This document shows, piece by piece, positions 19,265 to 27,207 of a stretch of 64,000 nt of DNA; position 1 is the stretch's first letter; every line of letters begins with the position of its first letter. The translations under genes were made by a program, and so were the position numbers. The stretch is taken from positions 1,845,142 to 1,909,141 of the forward strand of contig NZ_VLLL01000005.1 in NCBI RefSeq assembly GCF_007994225.1, written 5' to 3'. The DNA is from Stackebrandtia albiflava. Lineage in GTDB: Bacteria > Actinomycetota > Actinomycetes > Mycobacteriales > Micromonosporaceae. The notes below the pieces were generated by a model. That model saw only the letters and a program-made list of their open reading frames with translations. It had not been told where the DNA came from and made no database searches.

Positions 19265-20347
19265 TCAGCCGACCAGGTGCAACCAGCTCTGTGGTCCGAC
19301 CACTCCGTCGACGCTGATCCGTTGCGCGGTCTGGAATTGCCGCACGCCGGTCTCGGTCGCCGGGCCGAACTGGCCGTCCACGGTCATCGGGATGCCGTGT
19401 ACCGCGTCGAGGCGCCGCTGGATGGCGCGCACCGCCTCTCCGCTGTCGCCCCGCCGGCGCGAGAGGATCAACTCCGGCCACGTCTTGGGGCCGACGACAC
19501 CGTCGGCGACGAGTCCGTTGTCGCCCTGGAACGTCTTGACCGCCGTCTCGGTGGCCGGGCCGAACTGGCCGTCCACGGTGATGGTCGCGCCGTGCTGTCG
19601 GAGCAGGTACTGCACGGTGCGGACGTTCTCGTTGGCGGCGCCGCGCCGCACCGTCGGCCAGACCGGTCCCGGGTCCGTGCCGAGCAGGTCGGCGACGTCG
19701 GCGCGGAGCTGCGGGAGCATCGCGTAGAGCCGGTCCCCGGGGCACGCGGTCGACATGTAGTCGCGGTGGCCGAAGATCTGGCTCGCGGCGATGCCGTACT
19801 GGTGGCAGGCGTGGGCGCAGAAGGCCACCAGCGAGTCGTACAGCGCCGCCGGAGGTGCGACCGAGGTGTAGGTGCCCTCGTTCTCGATGCCGATCGAGTA
19901 CGGGTTGGCGGAGCCGCCGGCGTGGGAGCCGTAGACGAACCGGGTGCCGCCTCGCAGTGTCTCCAGGCTGCGGGAACGACCCTCCAGGATGTGTCCTCCC
20001 CGGCTGATCGTGAACTGCTGCCCACTGTCGATCCAGCCCTTGACGTCCATGTGGTGGTTCTGGATGGCACGGGCGAGGGTGTAGGCGCGGGACACGGTGT
20101 CCGACACCGAGTTGGAGGTGGCGGTGTGATGGACGACGATGAACGTGGGCCGGTATCCGTTGAGCTGCACGGGCGACGACGGCGGCCGGGCACCCCACTC
20201 CGACGTGGAGTGGATACGGGGTGTCGCCGGTGCGGCGGCGGCGACGGACGGCAGGGCGCCGCCGATCGCCGCTCCCGCGGCGACGGTGAGGCCGCCGTAC
20301 AGGACGGTGCGTCGGGTCACTGCGTGTTCGGGGGTGTTCTCGGGCAT
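19265..20347 (-). CDS. Tat-exported N-acetylmuramoyl-L-alanine amidase with two peptidoglycan-binding domains
   Basis: 360-residue cell-wall hydrolase. The N-terminus has a twin-arginine signal (TRRTVLYGGLTVAAG, residues 11-25) ending near AAAAPATP. The PGRP/amidase_2 domain (about 45-220) has the zinc ligands in VVHHTATSN, GHRDY and STACPGD. Two PG_binding_1 repeats follow (each with VDGQFGPATE, near 265 and 335). It should cleave the MurNAc-L-Ala bond outside the cytoplasm. AGGAGA lies 4 nt before the ATG. A cluster of ATGCAT elements lies upstream. Confidence 0.93.
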   Translation of the reverse strand: MPENTPEHAVTRRTVLYGGLTVAAGAAIGGALPSVAAAAPATPRIHSTSEWGARPPSSPVQLNGYRPTFIVVHHTATSNSVSDTVSRAYTLARAIQNHHMDVKGWIDSGQQFTISRGGHILEGRSRSLETLRGGTRFVYGSHAGGSANPYSIGIENEGTYTSVAPPAALYDSLVAFCAHACHQYGIAASQIFGHRDYMSTACPGDRLYAMLPQLRADVADLLGTDPGPVWPTVRRGAANENVRTVQYLLRQHGATITVDGQFGPATETAVKTFQGDNGLVADGVVGPKTWPELILSRRRGDSGEAVRAIQRRLDAVHGIPMTVDGQFGPATETGVRQFQTAQRISVDGVVGPQSWLHLVG

Positions 20348-20457
20348 GGTGTCTCCTGGCGAGCGATGGGGGCATCGCCGGCCGGCCCGGCCGGGGTCCT
20401 GCCGGGCGCGGCGCGGTGTCCGACAGCTTGGCCCATCGCGTCAAGCACGACAACCAA

Positions 20458-20488
20458 ATGCATTCATAAATATGGATGCATTATGCAT
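20458..20488. promoter_or_regulatory. A/T-rich inverted repeat with three ATGCAT elements
   Basis: ATGCATTCAT (20458-20467) and ATGGATGCAT (20472-20481) form a 9-of-10 inverted repeat, followed by a third ATGCAT at 20483-20488. This island is conspicuously A/T-rich in GC-rich surroundings, between the MFS stop and the amidase start on the minus strand. I infer an operator or promoter upstream of the amidase gene; the regulator is unknown. Confidence 0.5.
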
Positions 20489-20514
20489 ATCCGCCGGTGG
20501 TCTCCACCGCGCGG

Positions 20515-21714
20515 TCACGCCGACGCGGGTTGCGGCACCGGTTCGGGTGACCGGCCGCTCCTCGGCCTGACCAGCCACGCGGCCACGATCGCCGCCAGTA
20601 CCGCTCCGGCACCGGCCGCCACGAACCCCCACTGCACGCCCACGTTGTCGACGACCCAACCGGTCAGCGGCGCACCGACCGCACCGCCCAGGGTGATGGC
20701 CGAACCGTGCATCCCCATGGCCTCGCCACGCACCGACGGCGGCGCCAGCCGGGACACCGTGTCGACGCTGGCGGCGATGGTGGGAGCGCAGACCGCTCCC
20801 GCCGGGATCAGCGCCAGCGCCAACAACCACCACTCGCCGGTCAACCCGAGCGGCACCGTCGTCACGCCGAGCGCCACGACCAGCCACAACGGGGACACAG
20901 GTCGCTGTGAGGCTCCGAGGATCAGACCGCCGATCATGGAGTACAGCGCCCACGCGGCCAGGACGACCCACGCCCAGTCGAGCTGGCCGTACCCCTCCAG
21001 CAGGGAGATCACGGCCATGTCGGTCCCACCCAGGGCCACCATGGCGCCCGCGCCGATCACGAACATCGCCAGCATCGGGCCGGAGAGCCACTGCCGCCGT
21101 GGCACCGTGCCGCCGGCCGGGGTCTCCTCCCCTTCGGCCCGGGTGCGCGGGTTCAACCACCACAGGAACATCCCGGCCAGTGGCGCCCAGACGCCGATCG
21201 CGAACGGGATCACGGTGGGCGCCGCCATCGCCGCCATGGTGGTGGCCAGGGCCGGACCGATCATGAAGGTGATCTCCACGAGGGTGGAGTCGAGGGCGAA
21301 GGCGGTGCGCCGGTTGCCCTCCGGGATCAGCGCCGCCATCGGCTGCCGCACCACGACGAAGACCGGCAGGTTCAACGCCCCCGCGGGAAGCGCGGCCAGC
21401 AGCAGGACCGGATAGGACATGGCGCCCACCGAGAGCCAGAACGCCCCCATGGCCACCGAGGTCACGACCAGCACCGGGCGGATGCCGAACCTGTCGGCGA
21501 TACGTCCGTGCACCGTCGATCCGATCGCCGAGCCGACGACGAAGGCCGCGCCGACGACACCGGCCTCGAAGTAGCCGAGATCCAGTCCGAACCGGACGTA
21601 CAACGTCAGGGACAGGCCCATCGCGGCGTATGGGACACGCGCCAGGAACCCTCCCAGCAGGAGCGGTTTGACACCGGGCACCTGAAGCACGGCACGGTAA
21701 GGGGCGAACGACAT
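20515..21714 (-). CDS. MFS transporter, drug-efflux-like
   Basis: 399-residue permease with about 12 hydrophobic helices and the MFS loop 2-3 motif GSTVHGRIADRFGIRP. Start PYRAVLQVPGVKPLLLGGFLARVPYAAMG is typical of proton-driven drug/metabolite exporters (MFS_1). The substrate is unknown. It lies 121 bp downstream of the MerR-methyltransferase gene on the same strand but is separated from it by a hairpin terminator, and has its own inverted repeat (21737-21790) upstream, so it is probably regulated separately. Confidence 0.88.
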   Translation of the reverse strand: MSFAPYRAVLQVPGVKPLLLGGFLARVPYAAMGLSLTLYVRFGLDLGYFEAGVVGAAFVVGSAIGSTVHGRIADRFGIRPVLVVTSVAMGAFWLSVGAMSYPVLLLAALPAGALNLPVFVVVRQPMAALIPEGNRRTAFALDSTLVEITFMIGPALATTMAAMAAPTVIPFAIGVWAPLAGMFLWWLNPRTRAEGEETPAGGTVPRRQWLSGPMLAMFVIGAGAMVALGGTDMAVISLLEGYGQLDWAWVVLAAWALYSMIGGLILGASQRPVSPLWLVVALGVTTVPLGLTGEWWLLALALIPAGAVCAPTIAASVDTVSRLAPPSVRGEAMGMHGSAITLGGAVGAPLTGWVVDNVGVQWGFVAAGAGAVLAAIVAAWLVRPRSGRSPEPVPQPASA

Positions 21715-21736
21715 CTCGCGGGTGACACCTCCGGTG

Positions 21737-21790
21737 CCATTGTCGCCGCAGCGGCCCCGGAGACGGCCACTCCCGGACCGGTGACAATGG
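21737..21790. promoter_or_regulatory. Long-spaced inverted repeat upstream of the MFS gene
   Basis: CCATTGTCGCCG (21737-21748) and CGGTGACAATGG (21779-21790) match as an inverted repeat in 11 of 12 positions, centres 42 bp apart (about four helical turns). It lies 23 bp upstream of the MFS start. The layout suggests paired operator half-sites rather than a terminator, since a 30-nt loop would make a poor hairpin. Confidence 0.45.
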
Positions 21791-21802
21791 TCTCAGCGGG
21801 GC

Positions 21803-21832
21803 GTCCCGGCCGGCGCCGGCCCCGGCCGGGAC
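21803..21832 (-). terminator. Hairpin terminator after the MerR-methyltransferase gene
   Basis: 11-bp perfect inverted repeat (arms 21803-21813 and 21822-21832, 8-nt loop), GTCCCGGCCGG on the left arm, starting 3 nt after the stop codon. Confidence 0.7.
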
Positions 21833-21835
21833 CTC

Positions 21836-23023
21836 TCACTCGGGCGCCCGGTACACCAGGAGACTCGCGTCGCCCAACCGTCGCCTGGCCTCGGCCCGCT
21901 CGTCCAACGGGGACTCGCCGTGGGACAGCCGTCGCCGCAGCGTCGCCAGTCCCTCGGCGAGCTCGGCCGGGTTGTCGCGCTCCAGTCGTTCGAAGAAGCT
22001 GGTCTGCCGCCGCAGCCGTTCGTCGAGCACCGCGGCCGGGTCGGCGCACAGCGCCGCGATGGACGCGTCCGACAGGTCGGTGAACCACATCGGTACGACG
22101 CGTCCGCCCGGCAGCGCCCTGGTCAGGTCGGCGACCGAGGGCCGGCGTGACGCGGCGAAGTCGCGCATGCTGGGGAACAGGTCGAACGCCCAGGTCACCT
22201 CCCCGAGGTGATCGGAGGTGAGCATCATGACGACCAGCGTCCCGCCCGGCCGCAGGATTCGCGCGGCCTCGGCCAGCGCCGTGCGCCAGTCCTCGACCTG
22301 GTGCAGCATCGAGATCATCATGACGGCGTCGACGGACGCGGCAGCGGCGGGCAGGTCGGTGGCGTCGGCGGCGATCACCGGCAGTCCCTTGGCGGTGGCC
22401 TGGCGGCGCATCTGCGGGCTGAGGTCCACGACGGTGACCCGCCATCCGTCGTCGCGCATCGCGGCGGCGTAGTTGCCGGTACCGCCTCCGACGTCCCACA
22501 GTTCACGACCGGGCGCGTCGGCCAGGAGTTCACGCAGGGGATCGAGGATCGAGGGACTGGCGCCCCTGGTGGAGTCGTACCGGTCGGCCTGTGCGGAGTA
22601 GTCGTGGCGCAGTTCGGGGTTCAACATGGCGGTGCTCGCGATCACTGACAGTAGGTCGGCGCGGTCCGGCGCCCGGTCTCGGTGCAACCCGTCGCCCAGT
22701 CGTTCGAGGCGTTCGGCCAGTACCCGGCGCGCCGCGATCTCCTCGCGCACCTGGGCCAGTTGGGCGGCGACGAGCTCGCCCAGTGACCGGTCGGCCCGCC
22801 CGGCGAGGAGCCCACGCACGTCACGGAGTGTGAAGCCGAGTCCTCGCAACGCCTGGATCCGGTAGATCCGCTCGATGTCGGCCGCCGAGTAGACGCGGTG
22901 ACCGGTGTCGGCCCGCCGGCGCGGCACGACCAGGCCGAGCCGGTCGTAGTGGTGCAGCGTGCGCACGGTCAGGCCGGTGGCCGCCGCCACGTCACCCACC
23001 TTGAGCGGTTTCGAGTCGTCCAT
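21836..23023 (-). CDS. MerR regulator fused to a SAM-dependent methyltransferase
   Basis: 395-residue two-domain protein. The MerR winged helix with dimerisation helix is at residues 8-125 (VGDVAAATGLTVRTLHHYDRLGLV). A class I methyltransferase covers about 155-290, with SAM motif I LWDVGGGTGNYAAAM, an acidic residue after motif II (VTVVDLSP) and VDAVMMISMLHQV. The C-terminal 90 residues may close the active site. SAM or a methyl-acceptor may be the sensed ligand (inference). ATG 23023 coincides with the predicted transcription start; the upstream GTG lies inside the operator. Confidence 0.9.
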   Translation of the reverse strand: MDDSKPLKVGDVAAATGLTVRTLHHYDRLGLVVPRRRADTGHRVYSAADIERIYRIQALRGLGFTLRDVRGLLAGRADRSLGELVAAQLAQVREEIAARRVLAERLERLGDGLHRDRAPDRADLLSVIASTAMLNPELRHDYSAQADRYDSTRGASPSILDPLRELLADAPGRELWDVGGGTGNYAAAMRDDGWRVTVVDLSPQMRRQATAKGLPVIAADATDLPAAAASVDAVMMISMLHQVEDWRTALAEAARILRPGGTLVVMMLTSDHLGEVTWAFDLFPSMRDFAASRRPSVADLTRALPGGRVVPMWFTDLSDASIAALCADPAAVLDERLRRQTSFFERLERDNPAELAEGLATLRRRLSHGESPLDERAEARRRLGDASLLVYRAPE

Positions 23024-23029
23024 GACGTC

Positions 23030-23060
23030 ATCCTGACGACCTGACACCGGGTCAGGTCAA
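23030..23060 (-). promoter_or_regulatory. MerR-type promoter/operator with 19-bp spacer
   Basis: On the minus strand: -35 TTGACC (23055-23060), a 19-bp spacer, -10 CAGGAT (23030-23035). The spacer region holds a palindrome with perfect 8-bp arms, GACCTGAC and GTCAGGTC (23038-23058). Overlong 19-bp spacers with a centred palindrome are the hallmark of MerR-activated promoters. The predicted +1 falls on the A of the ATG at 23023, a leaderless autoregulated transcript. Confidence 0.85.
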
Positions 23061-23109
23061 GTTCCGCCGGCGCGGACATGACACGGCTCACCCGAATCCG
23101 GTGTCCCGG

Positions 23110-23655
23110 TCACATCAGCCCCGCCAACCGGTAGAGGACGAGCGAACCGGCGACTGCCACGTTGAGGCTCGCGCCGCTTCCGATCATCGGTATCTCGACG
23201 ACCTCGTCCAGCAGGTCCAGGGTCTCCGGGGGTATCCCGGTGCGTTCGTGTCCCAGGACCGCGACGGTCGGCACCCGCGCCATCGGGAGGTCGGCGAGCC
23301 GGGTCGCGCCCTCGGCGAGTTCCACCCCCAGTACCCGCCATCCGGTGGCACGGCGCCGCTCCAGCCAGGTCTCCGGGCCGTGGACCCAGTGCACGCACGA
23401 CCTGACGGGAAGGGTGTTGCCCCGTTCCAGGGCCTCGGGCACCCACGGGTGACGCGGGACCGCGAGGCAGGCGCCCGTGGCGTCGCACGTGCGCAGCAGG
23501 GTCCCGAGGTTGGCACCGTGTTGCGGCCACAGTGGTGCGACGGTCAGATGTCCCCAGCAGCGGTGTGCGCGACGGCGGCGCACGGCACGGAGTTCGGCGG
23601 GTTTACGCACCCGCACCGGTGGGCGGCTCACCGCCTCGTGCGGGCTCTCCCGCAT
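23110..23655 (-). CDS. SPOUT-class (TrmH/SpoU) RNA methyltransferase
   Basis: 181-residue 2'-O-ribose methyltransferase of the TrmH/SpoU family. Motif 1 PLWPQHGANLGTLLRTCDA carries the catalytic Asn/Arg region, motif 2 is TVAVLGHERTGIP, and motif 3 PMIGSGASLNVAVAGSLVLY forms the knot. There is no extra substrate-binding domain, so the target could be tRNA or rRNA; some annotations would call such proteins TrmH. The first 15-20 residues are poorly supported and GTG codons near residue 9 are possible starts. Confidence 0.88.
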   Translation of the reverse strand: MRESPHEAVSRPPVRVRKPAELRAVRRRRAHRCWGHLTVAPLWPQHGANLGTLLRTCDATGACLAVPRHPWVPEALERGNTLPVRSCVHWVHGPETWLERRRATGWRVLGVELAEGATRLADLPMARVPTVAVLGHERTGIPPETLDLLDEVVEIPMIGSGASLNVAVAGSLVLYRLAGLM

Positions 23656-23725
23656 GTCGTGTACGTCATGAGATGGGCGTTTGGCGGCACGCCCGGGCCA
23701 TCGACGGATGTGCGTTCATTATGCC

Positions 23726-24937
23726 TTACGCGCGTTCCCCGCCGATGACGCCCGGCAGTGGTTCCTCCGTGGACTGCCAGAACACCGTGTCCTCGTCCGT
23801 CTCGGGGCGTCGCCGCTGCCGGGCCCGCTCGGGGTCGGCACCGCGGCGCCTGTCGCGCGCCGTCCCGCCTTCGGCCCGGATGACGCCGTGCCTGGCGGAG
23901 GTGTCGGCTGCCGGCGGCGTCCTGGTGATGACCACCGCGCGTCGTGGCTTCACACCGTCGCGCCGGGGGAGGCCGGTCGGGTTGACGCGGCGGTCGCGGT
24001 ACGGGGACCGGGTGATGCCGACCGTGGTCCGGCCGCCCGGCGCCGGGGTCACCGCCGGTACGCGTCTGAGGACGGGTGCGGTGAAGCCTCCCGAGGCCAC
24101 CCGGGCGGTGACCGTCATGGGGGACGAACCGGGCCGGGGCGCGGCGGTCCCCGACAGCATCGGTCCCCCGTATCCGCCGCCCGTGGTGGTGGACGCACCC
24201 GGACCGCCACCGGTCATGCCGGTGACGGGGTTGCCGGGGAGTCCGTGCAGGGCCTGGAGTTCGGCGTCCTCCTCGTCGCCGGGCGCGGTCCCGCCGACGG
24301 GCGCGGTGTCGCCCGGCAGGGTGGCCCCGGGTGCCGAGGCCCCCTGCCCGGGGGGCACGCCGAGCCCCGGTCCCAGCGCCGGAGGCCGGTACCCCGACCG
24401 CCCAGGTGGCGTGTACTCGGGAAGGGGCCGAAGGCTCCGGGCCAGCTCGGTCGTCTCGGCCGCGACCAGTTCCATGACGTCGCGGGCGGCCTGATCGTAG
24501 GGCTGCCGGTAGGGGGTCTCGTCCACCTGGTCGCCGACCTGGACGGTTATCCCCGTCGGCACGTACCGGTCGTCGTGGCGGGGGTTCAGGGCGGCTCGGG
24601 CGTTCGTCCACTGGGTGCGAAGGCTGTGGACCTGGTCGCGGGCGTACTCGGCGTAGTGCGCGACGTGGTGCCACACCGTGCCGTTGTCGGCGGCGATTCC
24701 CGCGGCCTCCCGCAGCAACGCCACGATCGCGTCCAGTTCGGACAACTGCGCGGCGCCGGTGTCGCCGCGCCACTCGTCGTCCGCCGCGCCGCGCAACCGG
24801 GCGACGGCCTCGGCCCGGCCCTCCAGGACGCCGGACAGCGACAGCCACGCCTGCGCCTGTTCCCGCATCCGGTCGGGGCGGTCGGACTCCACGATGTCGC
24901 ACAGCTCCGCCAGGTCGTACCGGTCGAAATCACCCAT
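23726..24937 (-). CDS. WXG100/PPE-like ESX (type VII) secretion-associated protein
   Basis: 403 residues. The N-terminal 150 residues are predominantly helical with a WxG motif (DDEWRGDTG near 55), as in WXG100/PPE-type substrates. A long Pro/Gly/Thr-rich linker (about 185-330) and a charged C-terminus ending DTVFWQSTEEPLPGVIG follow; that tail recurs in actinobacterial ESX-associated proteins. I do not see a clean YxxxD/E secretion motif. It follows the EspC-like gene by 15 nt, so they probably form a co-secreted pair. No ESX machinery is in this window. Confidence 0.75.
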   Translation of the reverse strand: MGDFDRYDLAELCDIVESDRPDRMREQAQAWLSLSGVLEGRAEAVARLRGAADDEWRGDTGAAQLSELDAIVALLREAAGIAADNGTVWHHVAHYAEYARDQVHSLRTQWTNARAALNPRHDDRYVPTGITVQVGDQVDETPYRQPYDQAARDVMELVAAETTELARSLRPLPEYTPPGRSGYRPPALGPGLGVPPGQGASAPGATLPGDTAPVGGTAPGDEEDAELQALHGLPGNPVTGMTGGGPGASTTTGGGYGGPMLSGTAAPRPGSSPMTVTARVASGGFTAPVLRRVPAVTPAPGGRTTVGITRSPYRDRRVNPTGLPRRDGVKPRRAVVITRTPPAADTSARHGVIRAEGGTARDRRRGADPERARQRRRPETDEDTVFWQSTEEPLPGVIGGERA

Positions 24938-24952
24938 CTGCGCCTCCTTCGA

Positions 24953-25309
24953 TCAGGCCGCCGGACCGGCGGGGTCCGAATCCGAGACCGCCCGGCCGGT
25001 GTCACCGTCGGCCGCGGCGACGTCGGCATTGAACCCCAGCGCGAGGGTCCCCATCACCGCGAAGCCCTCCGTCAGCGACTCAAGGAGGTCCTGCGCGGAG
25101 GCGACGGCACGGTCGTGACCGGCGGTCACCGCCCGGCCGGGGAGGTTGCGGGGGTCGGCGGCGTACGGCGGCACCGGGTCGCCCGGCCGGGTGAGTTCGG
25201 GGATCAGCCGCGCCGCCGTGTCCCGGAGGTCTTCGCTCAGCGTCACGAACCGCCCGGCGACGGCGCTGACGTCGCCGGGGTCCACCTCGAAGGTGTCGAT
25301 GTGCGGCAT
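24953..25309 (-). CDS. EspC-like ESX secretion-associated small protein
   Basis: 118-residue helical protein beginning MPHIDTFEVDPGDVSAVAGRF, typical of the EspC/DUF2580 group of excreted virulence-factor-like proteins made next to PPE-type partners. Two long helices are expected (10-45 and 65-95), with a disordered acidic C-terminus. First gene of a two-gene operon with the PPE-like protein. A weak purine stretch GGAAA precedes the ATG. Confidence 0.75.
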   Translation of the reverse strand: MPHIDTFEVDPGDVSAVAGRFVTLSEDLRDTAARLIPELTRPGDPVPPYAADPRNLPGRAVTAGHDRAVASAQDLLESLTEGFAVMGTLALGFNADVAAADGDTGRAVSDSDPAGPAA

Positions 25310-25541
25310 GTCCGGTTTCCATTTCGGAGTGGGGCACCGGTCCCGGCCGGTCCGGCGCGGCCGGGGAGTCGTCGGCCCGACACGGTCGTCGCCGGTGCTA
25401 CGCGCTCACCGGCAACATACCGCATCGCCACCAGATCTCGACGCATGCACATCTCTCGGGGGACGTGCCGTACGGCGTTTCACGTCACGCCGCGGGGGTA
25501 ATCGTCATGGAAACACTAAATCGACCGCGAGGTGATCAGTC

Positions 25542-26012
25542 ATGACCGGTACCCAGATCGTCGTGGGTGTGGACGGGTCCGAGGGTGGCCGCAGGGCTCT
25601 GCGTTGGGCCATCACGGCGGCCGACCGCACCAGCGCCTCGGTGGAGGCCGTGATGGCGTGGCAACGCGAGATCAACGACGCCGCCATGATCGGGGCGACC
25701 ATCGCCATGAGCGACCCCGAGGAGGAGCGCAAGCGCGCCGAGGTGATCCTGGCCAACGAGATAGAGGACGCCGTCACCACCACGGGAACCGGCCTGCACG
25801 TCACCGGCCGCGTGATACACGGCATCCCCGGCGTCGTGCTCACCGAGGCCGCCGCCGACGCGTATCTACTGGTGCTCGGCAGCCACGGCCACGGCCGGTT
25901 GCGTCACGCGCTGCTCGGTTCGGTCACCGAGGAGTGCATCCGGCAAGCGAGGTGCCCGGTACTGGTGATCCCCGTTCCCGCCGAGGAGGACACCGCCGAG
26001 GCCGCCGCCTGA
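25542..26012 (+). CDS. Universal stress protein (UspA family)
   Basis: 156-residue single-domain Usp with the ATP-binding signature G-x2-G-x9-G-S (GSHGHGRLRHALLGSVTEE near 116) and the Asp of VVGVDGSEGG. An ATP-binding dimer that modulates stress or dormancy responses is the family role. GAGGTGATC, an excellent anti-16S match, lies 4 nt before the ATG. The A/T-richer segment around 25508-25520 may hold its promoter. It converges on the FAD monooxygenase gene. Confidence 0.95.
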   Translation: MTGTQIVVGVDGSEGGRRALRWAITAADRTSASVEAVMAWQREINDAAMIGATIAMSDPEEERKRAEVILANEIEDAVTTTGTGLHVTGRVIHGIPGVVLTEAAADAYLLVLGSHGHGRLRHALLGSVTEECIRQARCPVLVIPVPAEEDTAEAAA

Positions 26013-26028
26013 CCGGCCCGCCGCACGC

Positions 26029-27201
26029 TCAATCGGGTGTAGGAGGTGACCAGTCGGAGGCGGCCGTGGTCCCCCGGTTCAACCAACTGTCCGGCACGGC
26101 CCGCAACAAGCCGTCCCGCATCGTCGTACTGAATCTCCCCCGGGTGGTCAGCAGCGCGGCGAGACGCCGGGAGGCCCGTGCGAGCCGTGCCGTACGGGCG
26201 CGCCGCAACCGCTCGTACTCGCGGAGTCCGTCCGGGATCGACTCCCGGGTGAGGCAGACGCCCAGGGTCACGCCGTCCTCCAGCGCGAGCCCCGCGCCCT
26301 GTCCCAGATCCGGCGTCATGGCGTGGGCGGCGTCGCCCACCAGCACCGCCCCGCCACTCTCGGTCAGGTGCGTGTAGCGACGGGGCAGCGGCCGCAGGAA
26401 CGAGATCTGCTGCTGGCTGATCTCCTCGGCGCGGGTGGCGGCGATCAGTTGCGGCACGGGGTCGTGCCAGCCCTCGAACCACTCGGCGACCAACCGGTGC
26501 CGCACCTCCACGGGTTCCGGGCGCAGTCCGCCGCGCACGACGGCGGCCCAGTACGCGCCGCGCGCCCGCAGTGGCGCGTAGAGGAACCGGCGCCCGTCGG
26601 CGCCGTGGCTCTCGCCGCCGCCGTCCAGGCCGTCGGGGACCCGGTGGGGCGGGATGACCGCCCGGAAGGCGACCGTCCCCACCGTGGCGACCTTCGCGAG
26701 CGGATCGATACCGGCGCGGACCGCGCTGCCGACCCCGTCGGCGCCCACGACCAGGTCCGCGGGCCAGCGGCGACTGTTGTCGCCCGCGGCGGTCTGCACC
26801 AGGTCGATGTGCGTGGCGGTGACACCGGTGTGGACCTCCACCCGGTCGCCCAACGCCGACATCAACGCCTCGAACAGGTCGCCACGGTGCAGCACCACCG
26901 TGTTGCCGCCCGGTCTGGAGGCGCCGTCCTCTCCGGCGAGCCGGATGAGCGGGCGCCCGTCGGAGCGGCGGAACCGCCCGGCGTCGAAGGGAGACGCGAT
27001 CGCGTCGATGGCGACTCCGAGTCCCAGTGCCCGCAACGCCCGTATCGCATTCGGCTGCACCAGCAACGCCGTCCCGTCGTCACGCAGGCGGTCGCCGCGT
27101 TCCAGCACGGCGACACGCCATCCCGCCTGGGCCAACGCGATGGCCGAGGAGAGTCCCGCGATTCCGGCGCCGACGATGACGGCGCGCCGCTGTTTCGCCA
27201 T
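26029..27201 (-). CDS. FAD-dependent monooxygenase (group A, UbiH/PHBH fold)
   Basis: 390 residues with the three signature motifs of class A flavin monooxygenases: GxGxxG in VIVGAGIAGLSSAIALA (residues 8-24), the DG motif DLVVGADGVGSAVR (near 150), and the GD motif VLVGDAAHAMTPDLGQGAG (near 290). It likely hydroxylates an aromatic or polyketide-like substrate using NAD(P)H and O2. It follows lgt by 6 nt, so it is probably the last gene of the trp-lgt transcript, an atypical member of that operon. Confidence 0.9.
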   Translation of the reverse strand: MAKQRRAVIVGAGIAGLSSAIALAQAGWRVAVLERGDRLRDDGTALLVQPNAIRALRALGLGVAIDAIASPFDAGRFRRSDGRPLIRLAGEDGASRPGGNTVVLHRGDLFEALMSALGDRVEVHTGVTATHIDLVQTAAGDNSRRWPADLVVGADGVGSAVRAGIDPLAKVATVGTVAFRAVIPPHRVPDGLDGGGESHGADGRRFLYAPLRARGAYWAAVVRGGLRPEPVEVRHRLVAEWFEGWHDPVPQLIAATRAEEISQQQISFLRPLPRRYTHLTESGGAVLVGDAAHAMTPDLGQGAGLALEDGVTLGVCLTRESIPDGLREYERLRRARTARLARASRRLAALLTTRGRFSTTMRDGLLRAVPDSWLNRGTTAASDWSPPTPD

Positions 27202-27207
27202 CGCGGG

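Noticed and set aside
18549-20453. 634-codon minus-strand ORF
   Set aside because: Out-of-frame shadow across aspS and the amidase gene; both real genes are clear.
20348-20457. Possible ydaO-type (c-di-AMP) riboswitch before the cell-wall amidase
   Set aside because: Such elements precede some actinobacterial wall hydrolases, but none of the conserved blocks is visible here.
18815-21415. 866-codon plus-strand ORF
   Set aside because: Antisense to aspS, the amidase and the MFS gene; spans two terminators and an A/T-rich operator, no recognisable domain.
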